58,367 nucleotides of DNA, taken from assembly GCA_026392035.1 (NCBI GenBank), contig JAPLCX010000047.1, forward strand, positions 1-58,367, read 5' to 3'. The position numbers were made by a program, and so were the translations under genes. A model generated the notes under the pieces. That model did not search any database, was not told where the DNA came from, and saw nothing but the letters and a program-made list of their open reading frames with translations. Origin of the DNA: Candidatus Auribacterota bacterium. Lineage in GTDB: Bacteria; Auribacterota; Tritonobacteria; UBA1439. Positions 28,599 to 40,397 of the stretch are shown one piece after another. How positions within the stretch are numbered: position 1 is the first letter of the stretch; every line of letters begins with the position of its first letter.

Positions 28599-29999
28599 CT
28601 ACAAAATCTTCCCCGTTGTCGTGGAGAGCCCGTATCTCTTGATTTTCCTGTGCAGGGTACGCCTGCTGACACCGAGGAGCTTTGCCGCCTCGACCTTGCT
28701 GCCGTTCGTCTTCGCCAATGCTTCTTCGATCATCCGCCGCTCTACCGCCTTGAGCGTGCGATCACTCCTCACCTCCCGTGGGATTCCTCCGGCACGCTCT
28801 CCGGCGGTGCGTGCTAGTGGAGGCGCCTCGGAGATCCTCGAAACGCTCTCGCGGACCTTGCTCGGCAATTCCGACAGCGCGATCATGTCCCCCCGCGCGA
28901 GCACGACCAGCCCCTCGACACAGTTACGCAGCTCTCTCACATTCCCGGGCCAATCATACGCGAGCACCGCGGAAAAGGCCTCCGGCGTCAGCCCCGCCAC
29001 ACGTTTGCTATTTGCCGCGTTGAATTCAGCCAGGAAAGCGGTGATGAGGGGTGGGATATCTTCCTTCCTGTCCCTCAGCGGGGGGACTTTTAACCGTATG
29101 ACGTTCAGCCGATAGTAGAGGTCATCGCGAAACCCCCCTCGCGCGATCAGCGCTTCAAGGTTTGCGTTTGTGGCGGTGATGAGGCGCACGTCAACATGAA
29201 TCGTCTCCGCCCCCCCCACCCTTTCGAACTCCTGCTCCTGTAAAACCCGGAGCAGCTTCACCTGGGTCGCCGGGGCCATCTCGCTGACCTCGTCAAGGAA
29301 GAGTGTCCCCTTATCCGCCATTTCAAATCTTCCTTTGTGCCGCTTGAGCGCGCCGGTAAACGCTCCGCGCTCGTGGCCGAAAAGCTCGCTCTCCAGAACC
29401 CCCTCGGCGAGCACGGCGCAGTGGACTGCAATAAACGGCCGTGCGCTGCGGTCGCTCAGGTCGTGGATGGCGCGCGCGAACAACTCCTTCCCCGTGCCGC
29501 TCTCCCCCTCGATGAGGATGGCTGCCTTCGTCGGAGCAACCTGCTGCACCCTCGCCTTGATCTCCTTGATTCCCCTGCTTACGCCGATGATGGCATCGAT
29601 CCCTCCGCGGAGCGCCCCCCCTTCCCGCTCCATACGCCGGGAGTCTATCGCCCGCTGGACCACCATCTCAAGCTCGTCGAGGTTGATCGGTTTTGAAAGA
29701 TAGTCATACGCACCCTCCTTCATCGCCTCCACCGCCGTCTGCACGGTGCCGTATGCGGTGAGAAGGATGACTGTCAGTTCCGGACGAGCGCGGCGCAGGC
29801 GGCGCGTCATATCAAGGCCGTCAATCCCCGGCATCCTGAGATCGGTCAGGACCAGGGTTACCGGCGTGCGTTCCAGGATATCGAGCGCCTTGGCAGCGCT
29901 CGCGGCGAGGAGTATCCTACGATTGGGGGATTGCAATGCCCTCTCGAGGCCCTCCCGCGCGTTCTTTTCGTCATCAACAATAAGAATAACAGGTTTCAT
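28599..29999 (-). CDS. NtrC-family sigma54-dependent response regulator
   Basis: A 466-residue activator in three parts. The receiver domain has phospho-acceptor Asp53 (LTDLRMPGIDG). The AAA+ sigma54-interaction domain (about 135-375) has Walker A 'GESGTGKE' near 165 and the GAFTGA loop (212-217). The C-terminal Fis-type HTH (about 425-462) reads 'SKVEAAKLLGVSRRTLHRKI'. It activates RNA polymerase-sigma54 promoters by ATP hydrolysis. The likely partner kinase is encoded upstream at 30532-31710, but a 530-base repeat-filled spacer separates them. Regulon unknown; the exported protein just downstream is a candidate target. Confidence 0.93.
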   Translation of the reverse strand: MKPVILIVDDEKNAREGLERALQSPNRRILLAASAAKALDILERTPVTLVLTDLRMPGIDGLDMTRRLRRARPELTVILLTAYGTVQTAVEAMKEGAYDYLSKPINLDELEMVVQRAIDSRRMEREGGALRGGIDAIIGVSRGIKEIKARVQQVAPTKAAILIEGESGTGKELFARAIHDLSDRSARPFIAVHCAVLAEGVLESELFGHERGAFTGALKRHKGRFEMADKGTLFLDEVSEMAPATQVKLLRVLQEQEFERVGGAETIHVDVRLITATNANLEALIARGGFRDDLYYRLNVIRLKVPPLRDRKEDIPPLITAFLAEFNAANSKRVAGLTPEAFSAVLAYDWPGNVRELRNCVEGLVVLARGDMIALSELPSKVRESVSRISEAPPLARTAGERAGGIPREVRSDRTLKAVERRMIEEALAKTNGSKVEAAKLLGVSRRTLHRKIKRYGLSTTTGKIL

Positions 30000-30043
30000 A
30001 GTTACATTTTTAACCGGATGTATTTACCCTCCTACGCAGAAAG

Positions 30044-30205
30044 CCACGGGCTTGCCCGTGGATGAATGCGGGGAGGGTAACCCTACGAAGCTCTTGAAAA
30101 GAGCACAGTAGGGTACGCTTCGGAGGGTTGCGCTTAGCTTAGCATGATTCATGCCGTTTGAACAACCCTCCGGAGCATGTGGAGGTGCCACGGGCTTGCC
30201 CGTGG
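30044..30205. repeat. structured element bounded by two CCACGGGCTTGCCCGTGG hairpins
   Basis: Identical 18-base hairpins at 30044-30061 and 30188-30205 bound about 125 bases that hold three further stems: GCTCTT/AAGAGC, ACCCTAC/GTAGGGT and GGAGGGTTG/CAACCCTCC. No coding potential is seen. The design (terminal subterminal hairpins, no gene) resembles a small non-autonomous element of the IS200/IS605 or REP type. It lies between the response-regulator and kinase genes. Confidence 0.65.
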
Positions 30206-30243
30206 GGCTCCACAAATACAAAAACTAAATCTCTTGATCTCTT

Positions 30244-30367
30244 GTAACTACTCAGGTAGTCAGAAGCCAGGAGCCAGAATCCAGAATGGATCGCGAATAA
30301 GCTTCCAGTAGCTTGCTGACCTCTTGGAGTAACTGCATTAACCCTGAATTCTGGCTCCTGAGCAGTA
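30244..30367. repeat. long inverted repeat, right copy
   Basis: Inverted partner of 27881-28006. A further partial copy, in the same orientation, covers about 30388-30437 (ending GGCTCCTGAGCAGTTAC). The three pieces share 'CAGGAGCCAG' words, suggesting a repeat family rather than simple transposon ends. Confidence 0.9.
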
Positions 30368-30490
30368 ATGTCGCCGCTGGCGTCCTCATTCTAACTCCTG
30401 GCTCCTGACTCCTGAATTCTGGCTCCTGAGCAGTTACGATCTCTTTTACTCTTTGTTGAAACTACATTAACAAAGAGAAAAAGCTTCTGT

Positions 30491-30516
30491 GCACCTGCCT
30501 GCCGGCAGGCAGGTGC
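30491..30516. repeat. perfect 26-base palindrome, copy 2
   Basis: Extends the palindrome seen at 12803-12822 by three bases on each side (GCACCTG...CAGGTGC). It lies 16 bases past the kinase stop and could act as a 3' hairpin, but no T-run follows on the minus strand. Confidence 0.8.
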
Positions 30517-30531
30517 AGTGCCTTCAGTAGT

Positions 30532-31710
30532 TTAATTTTTTGCCTGTTTCCTCCCGGGGAGGAGCTTGCCGTATTTCGAGGGGACGGGTAATTTCACGGT
30601 CATGGTGGTGCCGCTCCCACGGCCGCTCGACACGAGCACCTCGCCGCCGTGTTCGCCCACAATCCGCTGTACAATCATCAGCCCGAGCCCGGCTCCGCCC
30701 TCCCTGGTGGTGAAGTACGGCTCGAAGATCCTCTCCCGATGCTCGTCCGTGATGCCCTTGCCGCTGTCGCTGACGCTCACCGTAACATGGCCGCGCCCGC
30801 ATTCGACAGTCACCCTGATCAAGCCGCCGCTCGGCATCGCCTGGATGGCGTTCTGTATCAGGTTGATGAACACCTGCCGCATCTGGTCAGCGTTTAGCAT
30901 CACCGGCGGTACAAAGTCTGCGTACTGCTTCTCAACCTCTATGCCGTGGCGCCTTATCTCGGGCCCCATGAAGGCCAGCGTCTTGTCCAATATGGGGATT
31001 ATCTCGCCCTCCTCGAGCGCGGGGGTGTCGGGTCTGGTCGCCTTCAGAAACTGGCCGACGATGTGTTCGAGCCGTTTTATCTCCTCCTGGGCAACCGCAA
31101 GCAGATCGAGAAGTCCCCGTTCATTCCCCTTCTTTCCCCTCTTCATCCGTTTCACGTGGCGCTCGATGAGCTGGAGGTGGATGTCCAAGCTGTTGAGCGG
31201 ATTGCCCACCTCGTGGGCGATCCCGGCGGCCATGACGCTGAATGTCTGTATCTGCTTCATCTGGGCGTACCGAAGCTGCCTCAGCATCTCCGCGGTGGTG
31301 TTGCGAAACGTGAACACTGCTCCCGTGAATTCGCCCGTGCCATCCTCGAGGGGAACCATTGACACCGTAAGACGATCCTGTGCGGGTGGCTCGAGCGTGA
31401 TTTCCTTCCCGAGAATGCCGGCGCGGTTATGCACTGCCTCCTCGATGAGGCCTCGTAGGCGGGAATCCCGCACGGTCTCCCGCAGCTCATTCCCGATGAG
31501 ATTCGTTCGGGCCTGCGCGAGGATCGACTCCGCTGCTCTGTTGGTGAAACATATCCTGCCGTCGCGATCGACCACGACGATCCCCTCGTAGAGCAGGTTT
31601 AAAACCTTATCCAAGAAATCCCGCTCCTGCGCGAGCGCCTTCAGAATGCCCTCAACGCGCTCCCGGTCAACTCGATCGAGCCTCGGTAGTACCCTATCTA
31701 GAAAAGGCAT
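30532..31710 (-). CDS. NtrB-like PAS histidine kinase
   Basis: A 392-residue soluble sensor kinase without transmembrane helices. The PAS domain covers about 30-140 (EGIVVVDRDGRICFTNRAA). The HisKA domain has His166 in 'AGIAHEVGNPLNSL'. The HATPase domain (about 255-385) has N box 'INLIQNAIQAMP', G1 'VSDSGKGI' and G2 'GGAGLGLMIV'. The cytosolic PAS-kinase layout is that of NtrB-type partners of NtrC regulators, and such a regulator is encoded next downstream. It starts nine bases after the yggT stop, so it probably sits at the end of the long rplU-to-yggT run. Confidence 0.9.
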   Translation of the reverse strand: MPFLDRVLPRLDRVDRERVEGILKALAQERDFLDKVLNLLYEGIVVVDRDGRICFTNRAAESILAQARTNLIGNELRETVRDSRLRGLIEEAVHNRAGILGKEITLEPPAQDRLTVSMVPLEDGTGEFTGAVFTFRNTTAEMLRQLRYAQMKQIQTFSVMAAGIAHEVGNPLNSLDIHLQLIERHVKRMKRGKKGNERGLLDLLAVAQEEIKRLEHIVGQFLKATRPDTPALEEGEIIPILDKTLAFMGPEIRRHGIEVEKQYADFVPPVMLNADQMRQVFINLIQNAIQAMPSGGLIRVTVECGRGHVTVSVSDSGKGITDEHRERIFEPYFTTREGGAGLGLMIVQRIVGEHGGEVLVSSGRGSGTTMTVKLPVPSKYGKLLPGRKQAKN

Positions 31711-31719
31711 ATGCCCCTC

Positions 31720-31962
31720 TCATGCATTCGCGAGGAAGCGTTTGATAATCTCTGCAAAAATGAGCACAATCAGAGGCGAAATATCAATCCGTCCCGCGAT
31801 CGGCGGGATGGACCGCCTCAGCGGACTGAGCACCGGGTCGGTGATCGCATTAATGACGCGCGCGAGCTGACCCCGCGGATACGGCTGCGTCCAGGAGTAG
31901 ATCGCCCGTATAACAATTGCCAGCATATACAGGTTGATCACGAGAGTGAAAAAATTAATCAT
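31720..31962 (-). CDS. YggT family membrane protein
   Basis: An 80-residue inner-membrane protein with two hydrophobic helices (about 3-23 and 60-78) around the family core 'AIYSWTQPYP' and 'ITDPVLSPLRRSIPPIAGRIDISP'. YggT proteins are linked to division or osmotic tolerance in various bacteria; the biochemical role is unclear. It lies between the TPR gene (24 bases) and the kinase gene (9 bases). Confidence 0.88.
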   Translation of the reverse strand: MINFFTLVINLYMLAIVIRAIYSWTQPYPRGQLARVINAITDPVLSPLRRSIPPIAGRIDISPLIVLIFAEIIKRFLANA

Positions 31963-31985
31963 TGGGCATCGTCACTGACACGACA

Positions 31986-33305
31986 TCAGCGTGCTTCCGC
32001 CTTCCGCTGTTGCTCCAGCCACCGTTTCGCCTCCGCGGCCCGCTCGCTGGACGCATCATAGAGTAGGTACATCGTGTAGTAGTGCGCTGCGGCGCGATAG
32101 TCTTTTGCATGTTCACGGCTGAGCACCGCAAGGGCGTAGTATGCGTCGGCGTAATCGCAGTTCGCGCGTATCGTTTTCTTAAATTGCGCCTCCGCCTGAT
32201 CGTACAGTTTCTTTCGGGCGCACACAAGCCCCATCTTGTAGTACGCCTTAGCAAGCCCGGGCTCAATGCCCGCGGCCTTTCTATAGGCCTCGAGCGCTCT
32301 GTCCAACTTCTCCTGCATGCTCAGGATATTCCCCTTCTCGTACCACCCGTCGTAGTTGCCAGGATCGGCCTTGAGCGCGAGCGTGTAGTGTGTATCCGCA
32401 TCATCCAGTTTTCCCGCCACTGTATACGCCTTCGCCAGGTTCACGTGAAGCTCCGCGACTCCCGGATTCAGCTTCACCGCCTCGTTCAATTGCTGGATGC
32501 TCTCTTCAGTACGTCCCTCCAGCAGGAGCACGAGCCCGAGCCTGCCCTGCGCTTCGGGGTGATCACGGTTCACGTCTATCGCCGCTTTTAAATATTTTAC
32601 TGCGCGGTCATAGTCGCCGCTCAGCGCATACGCGAGACCTGCCGCGGAGAGCGTTGAGTAGTCGTCCGGCTGTTTTTTCAGTGCCTTCTCAATGAGATCA
32701 AAGCCTTCGCGCTGCCCGCCGCTCTCAACGAGTACGAGGCCGAGCATCCGCATGGCCTCGGGCGAGGACGAGTCACTGACCAGCGCCTCACGATAGCAGG
32801 CGACCGCATCGGGAAGTCTCCCCGCGAGCAGCGAGAGGCCCGCGAGCGCCCTGAGCTTCTCCGACGGGAGCGTCTGAGTCTGAGCAGCCTTCCAGAGCTC
32901 CTTGAACATTCCCCGGTAGTCGCTCTTATTTCCCAGGAGGAATGCCAGCTGATAGCGTGGGGCCGCGCTGCCGGGATCGATCTCGATCGCCTGTCTGAAT
33001 TCCTTTTCTGCCAGGGAATCGCGCCGGACGCGCATGTGCTGCACGCCCTGGCGATAATGCCCTTCAGCTGCCGGGCTCGGCTTCGAGGGAGCAGCGGGCG
33101 CCCTGGTGAGTGCACGCACGGCGCGTATCATCTCAGTGGCAGCTTCCCGTTTCTCGCCCGCATCGAGGAGCTGCAGGGCCCTCCTGTAGAGGGCGCTCCC
33201 CTCCCCCACCCCGGACATTTTCTGTGCGCGGGCGGGGCAGATGCCCAGGAAAACGGCGGCGACGGCAATGGCACATATCGCGCACTGCGCTCTATACGGT
33301 AGCAT
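31986..33305 (-). CDS. exported TPR-repeat protein
   Basis: A 439-residue protein with a signal peptide (QCAICAIAVAAVFLGICPARA, cleavage near residue 27). About nine or ten tetratricopeptide repeats follow, recognisable by repeated 'A-x2-YR-x-A-L' and 'LG-x-VL-x-EG' helices, including 'NYDGWYEKGNILSMQ' and 'AKAYYKMGLVCARKK'. TPR superhelices act as protein-binding scaffolds, here in the periplasm or at the cell surface. Partner unknown. It follows the ferredoxin gene by 29 bases. Confidence 0.85.
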   Translation of the reverse strand: MLPYRAQCAICAIAVAAVFLGICPARAQKMSGVGEGSALYRRALQLLDAGEKREAATEMIRAVRALTRAPAAPSKPSPAAEGHYRQGVQHMRVRRDSLAEKEFRQAIEIDPGSAAPRYQLAFLLGNKSDYRGMFKELWKAAQTQTLPSEKLRALAGLSLLAGRLPDAVACYREALVSDSSSPEAMRMLGLVLVESGGQREGFDLIEKALKKQPDDYSTLSAAGLAYALSGDYDRAVKYLKAAIDVNRDHPEAQGRLGLVLLLEGRTEESIQQLNEAVKLNPGVAELHVNLAKAYTVAGKLDDADTHYTLALKADPGNYDGWYEKGNILSMQEKLDRALEAYRKAAGIEPGLAKAYYKMGLVCARKKLYDQAEAQFKKTIRANCDYADAYYALAVLSREHAKDYRAAAHYYTMYLLYDASSERAAEAKRWLEQQRKAEAR

Positions 33306-33334
33306 GGAGGTACTACTCAGTGTATGGGAGCAAA

Positions 33335-33511
33335 CTACCCTTCAGATTTGACAATCGCCTCTACGGGGCACAGCTCAACACACGAACCGCAGTCGGTGCA
33401 TTTCGCGGGATCGATTATGTACAACTGCTCACCCTGGCTGATCGCCTGCACAGGGCACTCTGCCTCACACGCGCCACAAGAAACGCAGACCTCGGTGATT
33501 TTGTGTGTCAT
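33335..33511 (-). CDS. 2x[4Fe-4S] ferredoxin
   Basis: A 58-residue bacterial-type ferredoxin. The start was set at ATG 33511 (MTHKITEVCVSCGACE), which has GAGGAA just upstream; the longer reading frame is spurious. Two CxxCxxCxxxCP clusters (CVSCGACEAECP, CTDCGSCVELCP) each bind a [4Fe-4S] centre for low-potential electron transfer, implying an anaerobic or facultatively anaerobic lifestyle. Redox partner not in the window. Confidence 0.93.
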   Translation of the reverse strand: MTHKITEVCVSCGACEAECPVQAISQGEQLYIIDPAKCTDCGSCVELCPVEAIVKSEG

Positions 33512-33661
33512 GGATTCCTCCTCATATATGATAGCATTACTCGACATACGAGTAACTATGAACTGATGATGCTCATCGCGCAACAAGAACGCCCCTCCTG
33601 GCCCTCCGTCGCCCGCATTCATAAATGCCGGATTCCCCCGCAGGACCGGACATCCGCTCGT

Positions 33662-35347
33662 TCACATCTGCTCCGGAGCCGAAACCCCGAGGAGGCAAAG
33701 ACCATTACGAACGATAATGCGGACGCCCTCCGCGAGCGCCAATCGGGCGGCGGTCAAATCAGGGTCATCGGAGATAACGGTGTGCCTGGTATAGCACTGA
33801 TGGAACATCGCGGCCAGCTCTTCGAGGTAGTTGCAGAGCTGATGTGGCTCCAGCGCCTCCGCACTGTACTCCACCGCGCAGGGAAAATCGGAGAGCAGCG
33901 TGAGGAGATTGAGTTCTTCATCCTGGCGCAGCATACCGAGAGGGACATTCTCCCACGGCGGCAGTGTGAGGCCTGGTTTCTTCTCGGCAAGCCTCTTGAA
34001 GATGCTGCATATGCGCGCGTGCACGTATTGCACGTAGTAGACGGGATTATCATTGGAACGTTTCGTCGCGAGCTCGAGGTCGAAATTCAGGTGACTGTCA
34101 GTCCTCATGCGCACCAGGAAATATCTCGCGGCGTCAACACCGACTTCATCCATCACCTCCCTCAAGGTAACGAACTCCCCCATCCTCGTTGACATGGAGA
34201 GCTTCCGTTTTCCCCTGAAGAGCGTGGTGAGCTGCACGATGACAGGGGTGAAGCGCGGGCCGTCATAGCCGAGTGCGCTCACCGCGGCCTTCATGCGGGC
34301 GACGTATCCGTGGTGGTCGGGCCCCCACAGATCGATCAGTCGGTCAAACCCGCGCGCGAACTTATCCCGATGGTAGGCTATGTCCGGCGCAAAGTACGTT
34401 CGTTCCCCGTCGCTCTTGACGAGGACCCTGTCCTTGTCATCACCAAGGGCCGAGCTGCGGAACCACACGGCTCCTTCCCTGTCGTAAATGAATCCCCTCC
34501 CCCGCAGGAAGGCCAGACACTCCTCGACTTTTCCACTCGCGGAGAACTCCTTTTCGCTCGTCCAGTGATCGAACTGCGCGCGGAAATCATCCAGATCCTT
34601 TATAATCGTCCGCACGATCTCGCCGGACGAATAATCAGAGAAAAATGTTATCGCCTCCTCTTCTCCCGCGCCGAGCCACCGGTCGCCGTCGCGGGCCTTG
34701 ATTCGCGCGGCGATCTCTTTCACGTATTCCCCGCGGTATCCGTCGTCAGGGATTTCCACCTTCTGGCCGAAGAGCTCCCGGTATCGCTGCAGCGCCGAGA
34801 AACCGAGCGTGCGGACCTGCTTCCCCTTGTCGTTCAAGTAGTACTCCCTCGCCACGCTGCATCCCGCCCGGGTGAGTATCCGCGCCAGACTATCGCCGAC
34901 AGCAGCCTGCCGCCCGTGAGCAACGGTGAGGGGTCCCGTGGGGTTGGCACTGACATACTCGATCAGCACCGTATGCGGCCGTTCTGGGCGGACGCCGCCA
35001 TAGTCGTCGCGCTCCTGTAGGATCACCTTGAGCTGCTCATGCAGCAGCGATGGGGACAGGAAGATATTTAAGAAACCGGCTCCCGCGACCTCGATCTTTT
35101 CGCAAACTTCGGGATGAAAATCGGTTCGCTCCATGAGGCGATCGGCAATCTGCTGAGCGATATCCCGCGGCCCTGCCCCCTTCTCTTTCGCGAGGAGGAG
35201 CGCGATATTTGTCGAGAGATCGCCATGCCCCGTGCGGCGCGGCTTCTGGAGGATGAGGGGGGGGAGCCGGCCTCCCGCAACGTCGCGGCAGGCCTCACGC
35301 AATGCATTCTCAACCCGAGTTCTCAGTGACGTTCCCATATATCGCAC
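33662..35347 (-). CDS. argS: arginyl-tRNA synthetase
   Basis: Class I aminoacyl-tRNA synthetase, 561 residues, charging tRNA-Arg. It has the N-terminal additional domain, a HIGH-type site 'ANPTGPLTVAHGRQ' (about 128-141), a KMSK-like loop 'GKRKLSMSTRMG' near 385, and a C-terminal DALR anticodon domain ending 'GVSAPEQM'. Start may be GTG 35347 or ATG 35338; neither has a strong ribosome site. It follows rsfS by 15 bases. Confidence 0.95.
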   Translation of the reverse strand: MRYMGTSLRTRVENALREACRDVAGGRLPPLILQKPRRTGHGDLSTNIALLLAKEKGAGPRDIAQQIADRLMERTDFHPEVCEKIEVAGAGFLNIFLSPSLLHEQLKVILQERDDYGGVRPERPHTVLIEYVSANPTGPLTVAHGRQAAVGDSLARILTRAGCSVAREYYLNDKGKQVRTLGFSALQRYRELFGQKVEIPDDGYRGEYVKEIAARIKARDGDRWLGAGEEEAITFFSDYSSGEIVRTIIKDLDDFRAQFDHWTSEKEFSASGKVEECLAFLRGRGFIYDREGAVWFRSSALGDDKDRVLVKSDGERTYFAPDIAYHRDKFARGFDRLIDLWGPDHHGYVARMKAAVSALGYDGPRFTPVIVQLTTLFRGKRKLSMSTRMGEFVTLREVMDEVGVDAARYFLVRMRTDSHLNFDLELATKRSNDNPVYYVQYVHARICSIFKRLAEKKPGLTLPPWENVPLGMLRQDEELNLLTLLSDFPCAVEYSAEALEPHQLCNYLEELAAMFHQCYTRHTVISDDPDLTAARLALAEGVRIIVRNGLCLLGVSAPEQM

Positions 35348-35362
35348 GAGAGCAATCGAGTG

Positions 35363-35752
35363 CTACTTTCCTTCGGCTTTGGGCTTTTGGCTTGTAACTG
35401 TTTTTGCGTCTCCCCATAGGCGCTCGATATGGTAGTACCGTCTGGCATCATCGTGGAAGACGTGGACGATGACATCAGTGAAGTCGAGCACAATCCAGTA
35501 ACCGTCAGCCCATCCCTCGCTGTGCCAGCAGCGCGCGCCATCCGCGCCCGTCTCATCCACGATAGATTCCGCGATCGCCCTCACGTGTCTCGTTGAAGCG
35601 CCGCTGCAAATGACAAAGTAATCGGCGATGGATGAGATCGCTCTCATGTCCAGCACCAGGATGTTCTCCGCCTTTTTCTCAGCGGCCTCCCTGGCGCAGG
35701 CCAATGCGAGCCTCTTGCCTCCCGGCACATTCTTCAGCGCAGTTTTTCGCAT
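35363..35752 (-). CDS. rsfS: ribosomal silencing factor RsfS
   Basis: A 129-residue Iojap/DUF143 protein with '[24 protein letters not shown]' interrupted by family turns and '[20 protein letters not shown]'. It binds ribosomal protein L14 and blocks subunit joining under starvation. Its start overlaps the nadD end (35734-35752), the usual nadD-rsfS order. Confidence 0.93.
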   Translation of the reverse strand: MRKTALKNVPGGKRLALACAREAAEKKAENILVLDMRAISSIADYFVICSGASTRHVRAIAESIVDETGADGARCWHSEGWADGYWIVLDFTDVIVHVFHDDARRYYHIERLWGDAKTVTSQKPKAEGK

Positions 35753-36414
35753 TGCTCCTTCTCGGTCCCCCTCCCGTGCCTGTCATGCGACACGTAGAGA
35801 CTGTGCTCAATGACGTATTGCTCCACCGCATCCGGGACCAGATACCTGATGCTCTCCCCGGATTGTCGCCTCCGGCGTATCTCTGTTGACGATATGTCGA
35901 TGAGCGGCGTCTCCATGACGTGGCGCTTGAGATCGGAGATCTCTTCCCGGGTGCATAATCCATCCTGAGATGGCCAGGAGCTCAGGTCGCACCCGGGGCG
36001 AACCGCGGTGACCACCGTACAGAGTGACAACAACCTTTTATACTCCCGCCATGCCGCGAGCTCGATCAGACTGTCCGCGCCCACGAGAAAGTAGAATTCC
36101 GTCCCGGGACCGTACTGTAATTTAAGGGAGGTGACTGTGTCCACCGAGTACGAGACGCCGCCGCGCGTCAACTCAATGTCGCACGCCCTGAATCGCGGGT
36201 TCCCCTCGATCGCGAGCTCGACCATCCGGAAGCGGCGCCCCCCCGGGGTGAGGTTCACCGCATCTTTATGGGGCGGCGTATTGCATGGGATGAAGAGCAC
36301 CGAATCCAGCGTCAGGCGCTCCGAAATCTGCTCGGCGATGATCAGGTGGCCGATATGGACCGGATCAAAGCTGCCCCCCAGTATTCCGATCTTTCTAATC
36401 ACTCGCTTCCCCAT
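35734..36414 (-). CDS. nadD: nicotinate-nucleotide adenylyltransferase
   Basis: A 226-residue nucleotidyltransferase making deamido-NAD from nicotinate mononucleotide and ATP. It has the N-terminal '[12 protein letters not shown]' (HxGH) motif and the C-terminal 'ISSTEIRRR' (ISSTxIR) motif. The C-terminal tail overlaps rsfS by 19 bases. It lies downstream of proA beyond a 97-base hairpin-bearing gap. Confidence 0.94.
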   Translation of the reverse strand: MGKRVIRKIGILGGSFDPVHIGHLIIAEQISERLTLDSVLFIPCNTPPHKDAVNLTPGGRRFRMVELAIEGNPRFRACDIELTRGGVSYSVDTVTSLKLQYGPGTEFYFLVGADSLIELAAWREYKRLLSLCTVVTAVRPGCDLSSWPSQDGLCTREEISDLKRHVMETPLIDISSTEIRRRRQSGESIRYLVPDAVEQYVIEHSLYVSHDRHGRGTEKEQCEKLR

Positions 36415-36455
36415 ACTGACACGCTGCCTTCACCATGAGTCCGCCATACCATCAA

Positions 36456-36510
36456 CGAAACGGCGAGTCGGTGAGTTTATAGCTTCGCCGATTCGCCCCT
36501 CGCCGTTTCG
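36456..36510. repeat. dyad hairpin between proA and nadD
   Basis: Arms CGAAACGGCGAG (36456-36467) and CTCGCCGTTTCG (36499-36510) are perfectly inverted, with further partial pairing inside. It ends one base before the proA stop. No T-run, so it may be an interspersed dyad rather than a terminator. Confidence 0.65.
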
Positions 36511-36511
36511 A

Positions 36512-37780
36512 TTATTCTCGCGTCTGCCCCGTTCCTCTCACGACATACTTATAGATGGTGAGCTCGGGGAGAGCCATGGGTCCACGGGCGTGGATCCGGT
36601 CAGTGCTGATGCCGATCTCCGCCCCCATCCCGAACTGACCGCCGTCATTGAAGCGCGTTGACGCGTTCCAGAAGACCGCTGATGAATCCACCTCTCTGAG
36701 GAACCGCTCGGCTGCCTCGTTGTCAGATGTGACAATCGCGTCAGAATGCTGCGAGCCATAGCGCGCGATGTGCGCCACTGCCTCGTCCAGATCATGAACC
36801 ACCTTCACGGCCAGGATGAGATCGAGGTACTCAAAGCCCCAGTCACCCTCCTTCGCGGCCTTCATGCCAGGAACTATCTTTCTGGCCGCGGGATCGCCCC
36901 TCAGCTCAACGCCCCTGGCCCTCAAGGCCGCCGCCGCGCGCGGGAGGAATGACCGAGCGATATCCGCGTGCACGAGCAGCGTTTCCGCGGCATTGCAGAC
37001 CGCCGGCTTCTGCACCTTGGCGTTGAGAATAATCTTCTCGGCCATGGCACAATCCGCACCGCGGTCAACGTACACGTGACAGATGCCCTTGTAGTGCTTG
37101 ATGACGGGTATGGTTGAGAGCTCCGTGACTTTGCGAATCAACGCCTCTCCTCCCCTCGGGATCACCAGATCGATATACGCATTGAGTTTGAGGAGTCCAT
37201 TCACCACCTCGTGCTCAGGGCACTCGATGAGCTGGAGTGAATTTTTTGGAAGCCCCGCGCGCGCCGCAGCGCCCCTCAAGACGCGCGCCAGTGCCACATT
37301 AGAATGGAGCGCCTCCCTGCCCCCTCTCAAAATGACGGCATTGCCGGCCTTGATACACAATGCCGCCGCGTCGGCGGTCACGGTGGGCCTCGCCTCGTAG
37401 ATCATGGCGATCACCCCGATGGGGACGCGCACCTTCTGGATCGTGAGCCCGTTCGGCCGTTCCCACGCGCTGAGGACCTCTCCCACCGGGTCCGGGAGGG
37501 ACGCAATCTGCCGGAGCCCCTCGCACATCTCCTGGATGGTCTTCTCGCTGACTTCGAGCCTCTGGAGGACCGCGGCTGAAATGCCCTTCTCAGCGGCCGC
37601 CTTGAGATCACGCCTGTTCGCATCGAGGATGGGACGCACCCCCTTCTCTATGGATTCCGCCATCTCGATGAGGGCGTTGCGCTTCGCCTCCGCGGAGACC
37701 GTTGCGAGCACCGAGGATGCCGCGCGCGCCTTCCTGCCGATCGCTTCGACGTACTGTTTTATGTTCGACCCCGCGCTCAT
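36512..37780 (-). CDS. proA: gamma-glutamyl phosphate reductase
   Basis: A 422-residue aldehyde-dehydrogenase-fold enzyme, second step of proline synthesis: NADPH reduction of glutamyl-5-phosphate. It shows the catalytic Cys in 'QKPAVCNAAETLLVH', the 'YEARPTVTADAAALCIKAGN' region, and the family end 'GPMALPELTIYKYVVRG'. It follows proB by five bases. Confidence 0.95.
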   Translation of the reverse strand: MSAGSNIKQYVEAIGRKARAASSVLATVSAEAKRNALIEMAESIEKGVRPILDANRRDLKAAAEKGISAAVLQRLEVSEKTIQEMCEGLRQIASLPDPVGEVLSAWERPNGLTIQKVRVPIGVIAMIYEARPTVTADAAALCIKAGNAVILRGGREALHSNVALARVLRGAAARAGLPKNSLQLIECPEHEVVNGLLKLNAYIDLVIPRGGEALIRKVTELSTIPVIKHYKGICHVYVDRGADCAMAEKIILNAKVQKPAVCNAAETLLVHADIARSFLPRAAAALRARGVELRGDPAARKIVPGMKAAKEGDWGFEYLDLILAVKVVHDLDEAVAHIARYGSQHSDAIVTSDNEAAERFLREVDSSAVFWNASTRFNDGGQFGMGAEIGISTDRIHARGPMALPELTIYKYVVRGTGQTRE

Positions 37781-37785
37781 GTATT

Positions 37786-40315
<2,530 letters not shown>

Positions 40316-40397
40316 GTCGAATCCCTCCGCGTTGTAACCGCTGAAGACGCTGAAATTTTGCAGATTGGTGGTTCGAGCGCCCTCAGTGGTTGAAACT

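Noticed and set aside
30024-30221. 65-codon minus-strand ORF
   Set aside because: It is the translation of the structured repeat with paired hairpins; no protein-like composition or start site.
40370-40397. GGTTCGAGC resembling a tRNA T-loop
   Set aside because: No acceptor stem, anticodon arm or CCA pairing around it; no tRNA could be folded by eye anywhere in the window.
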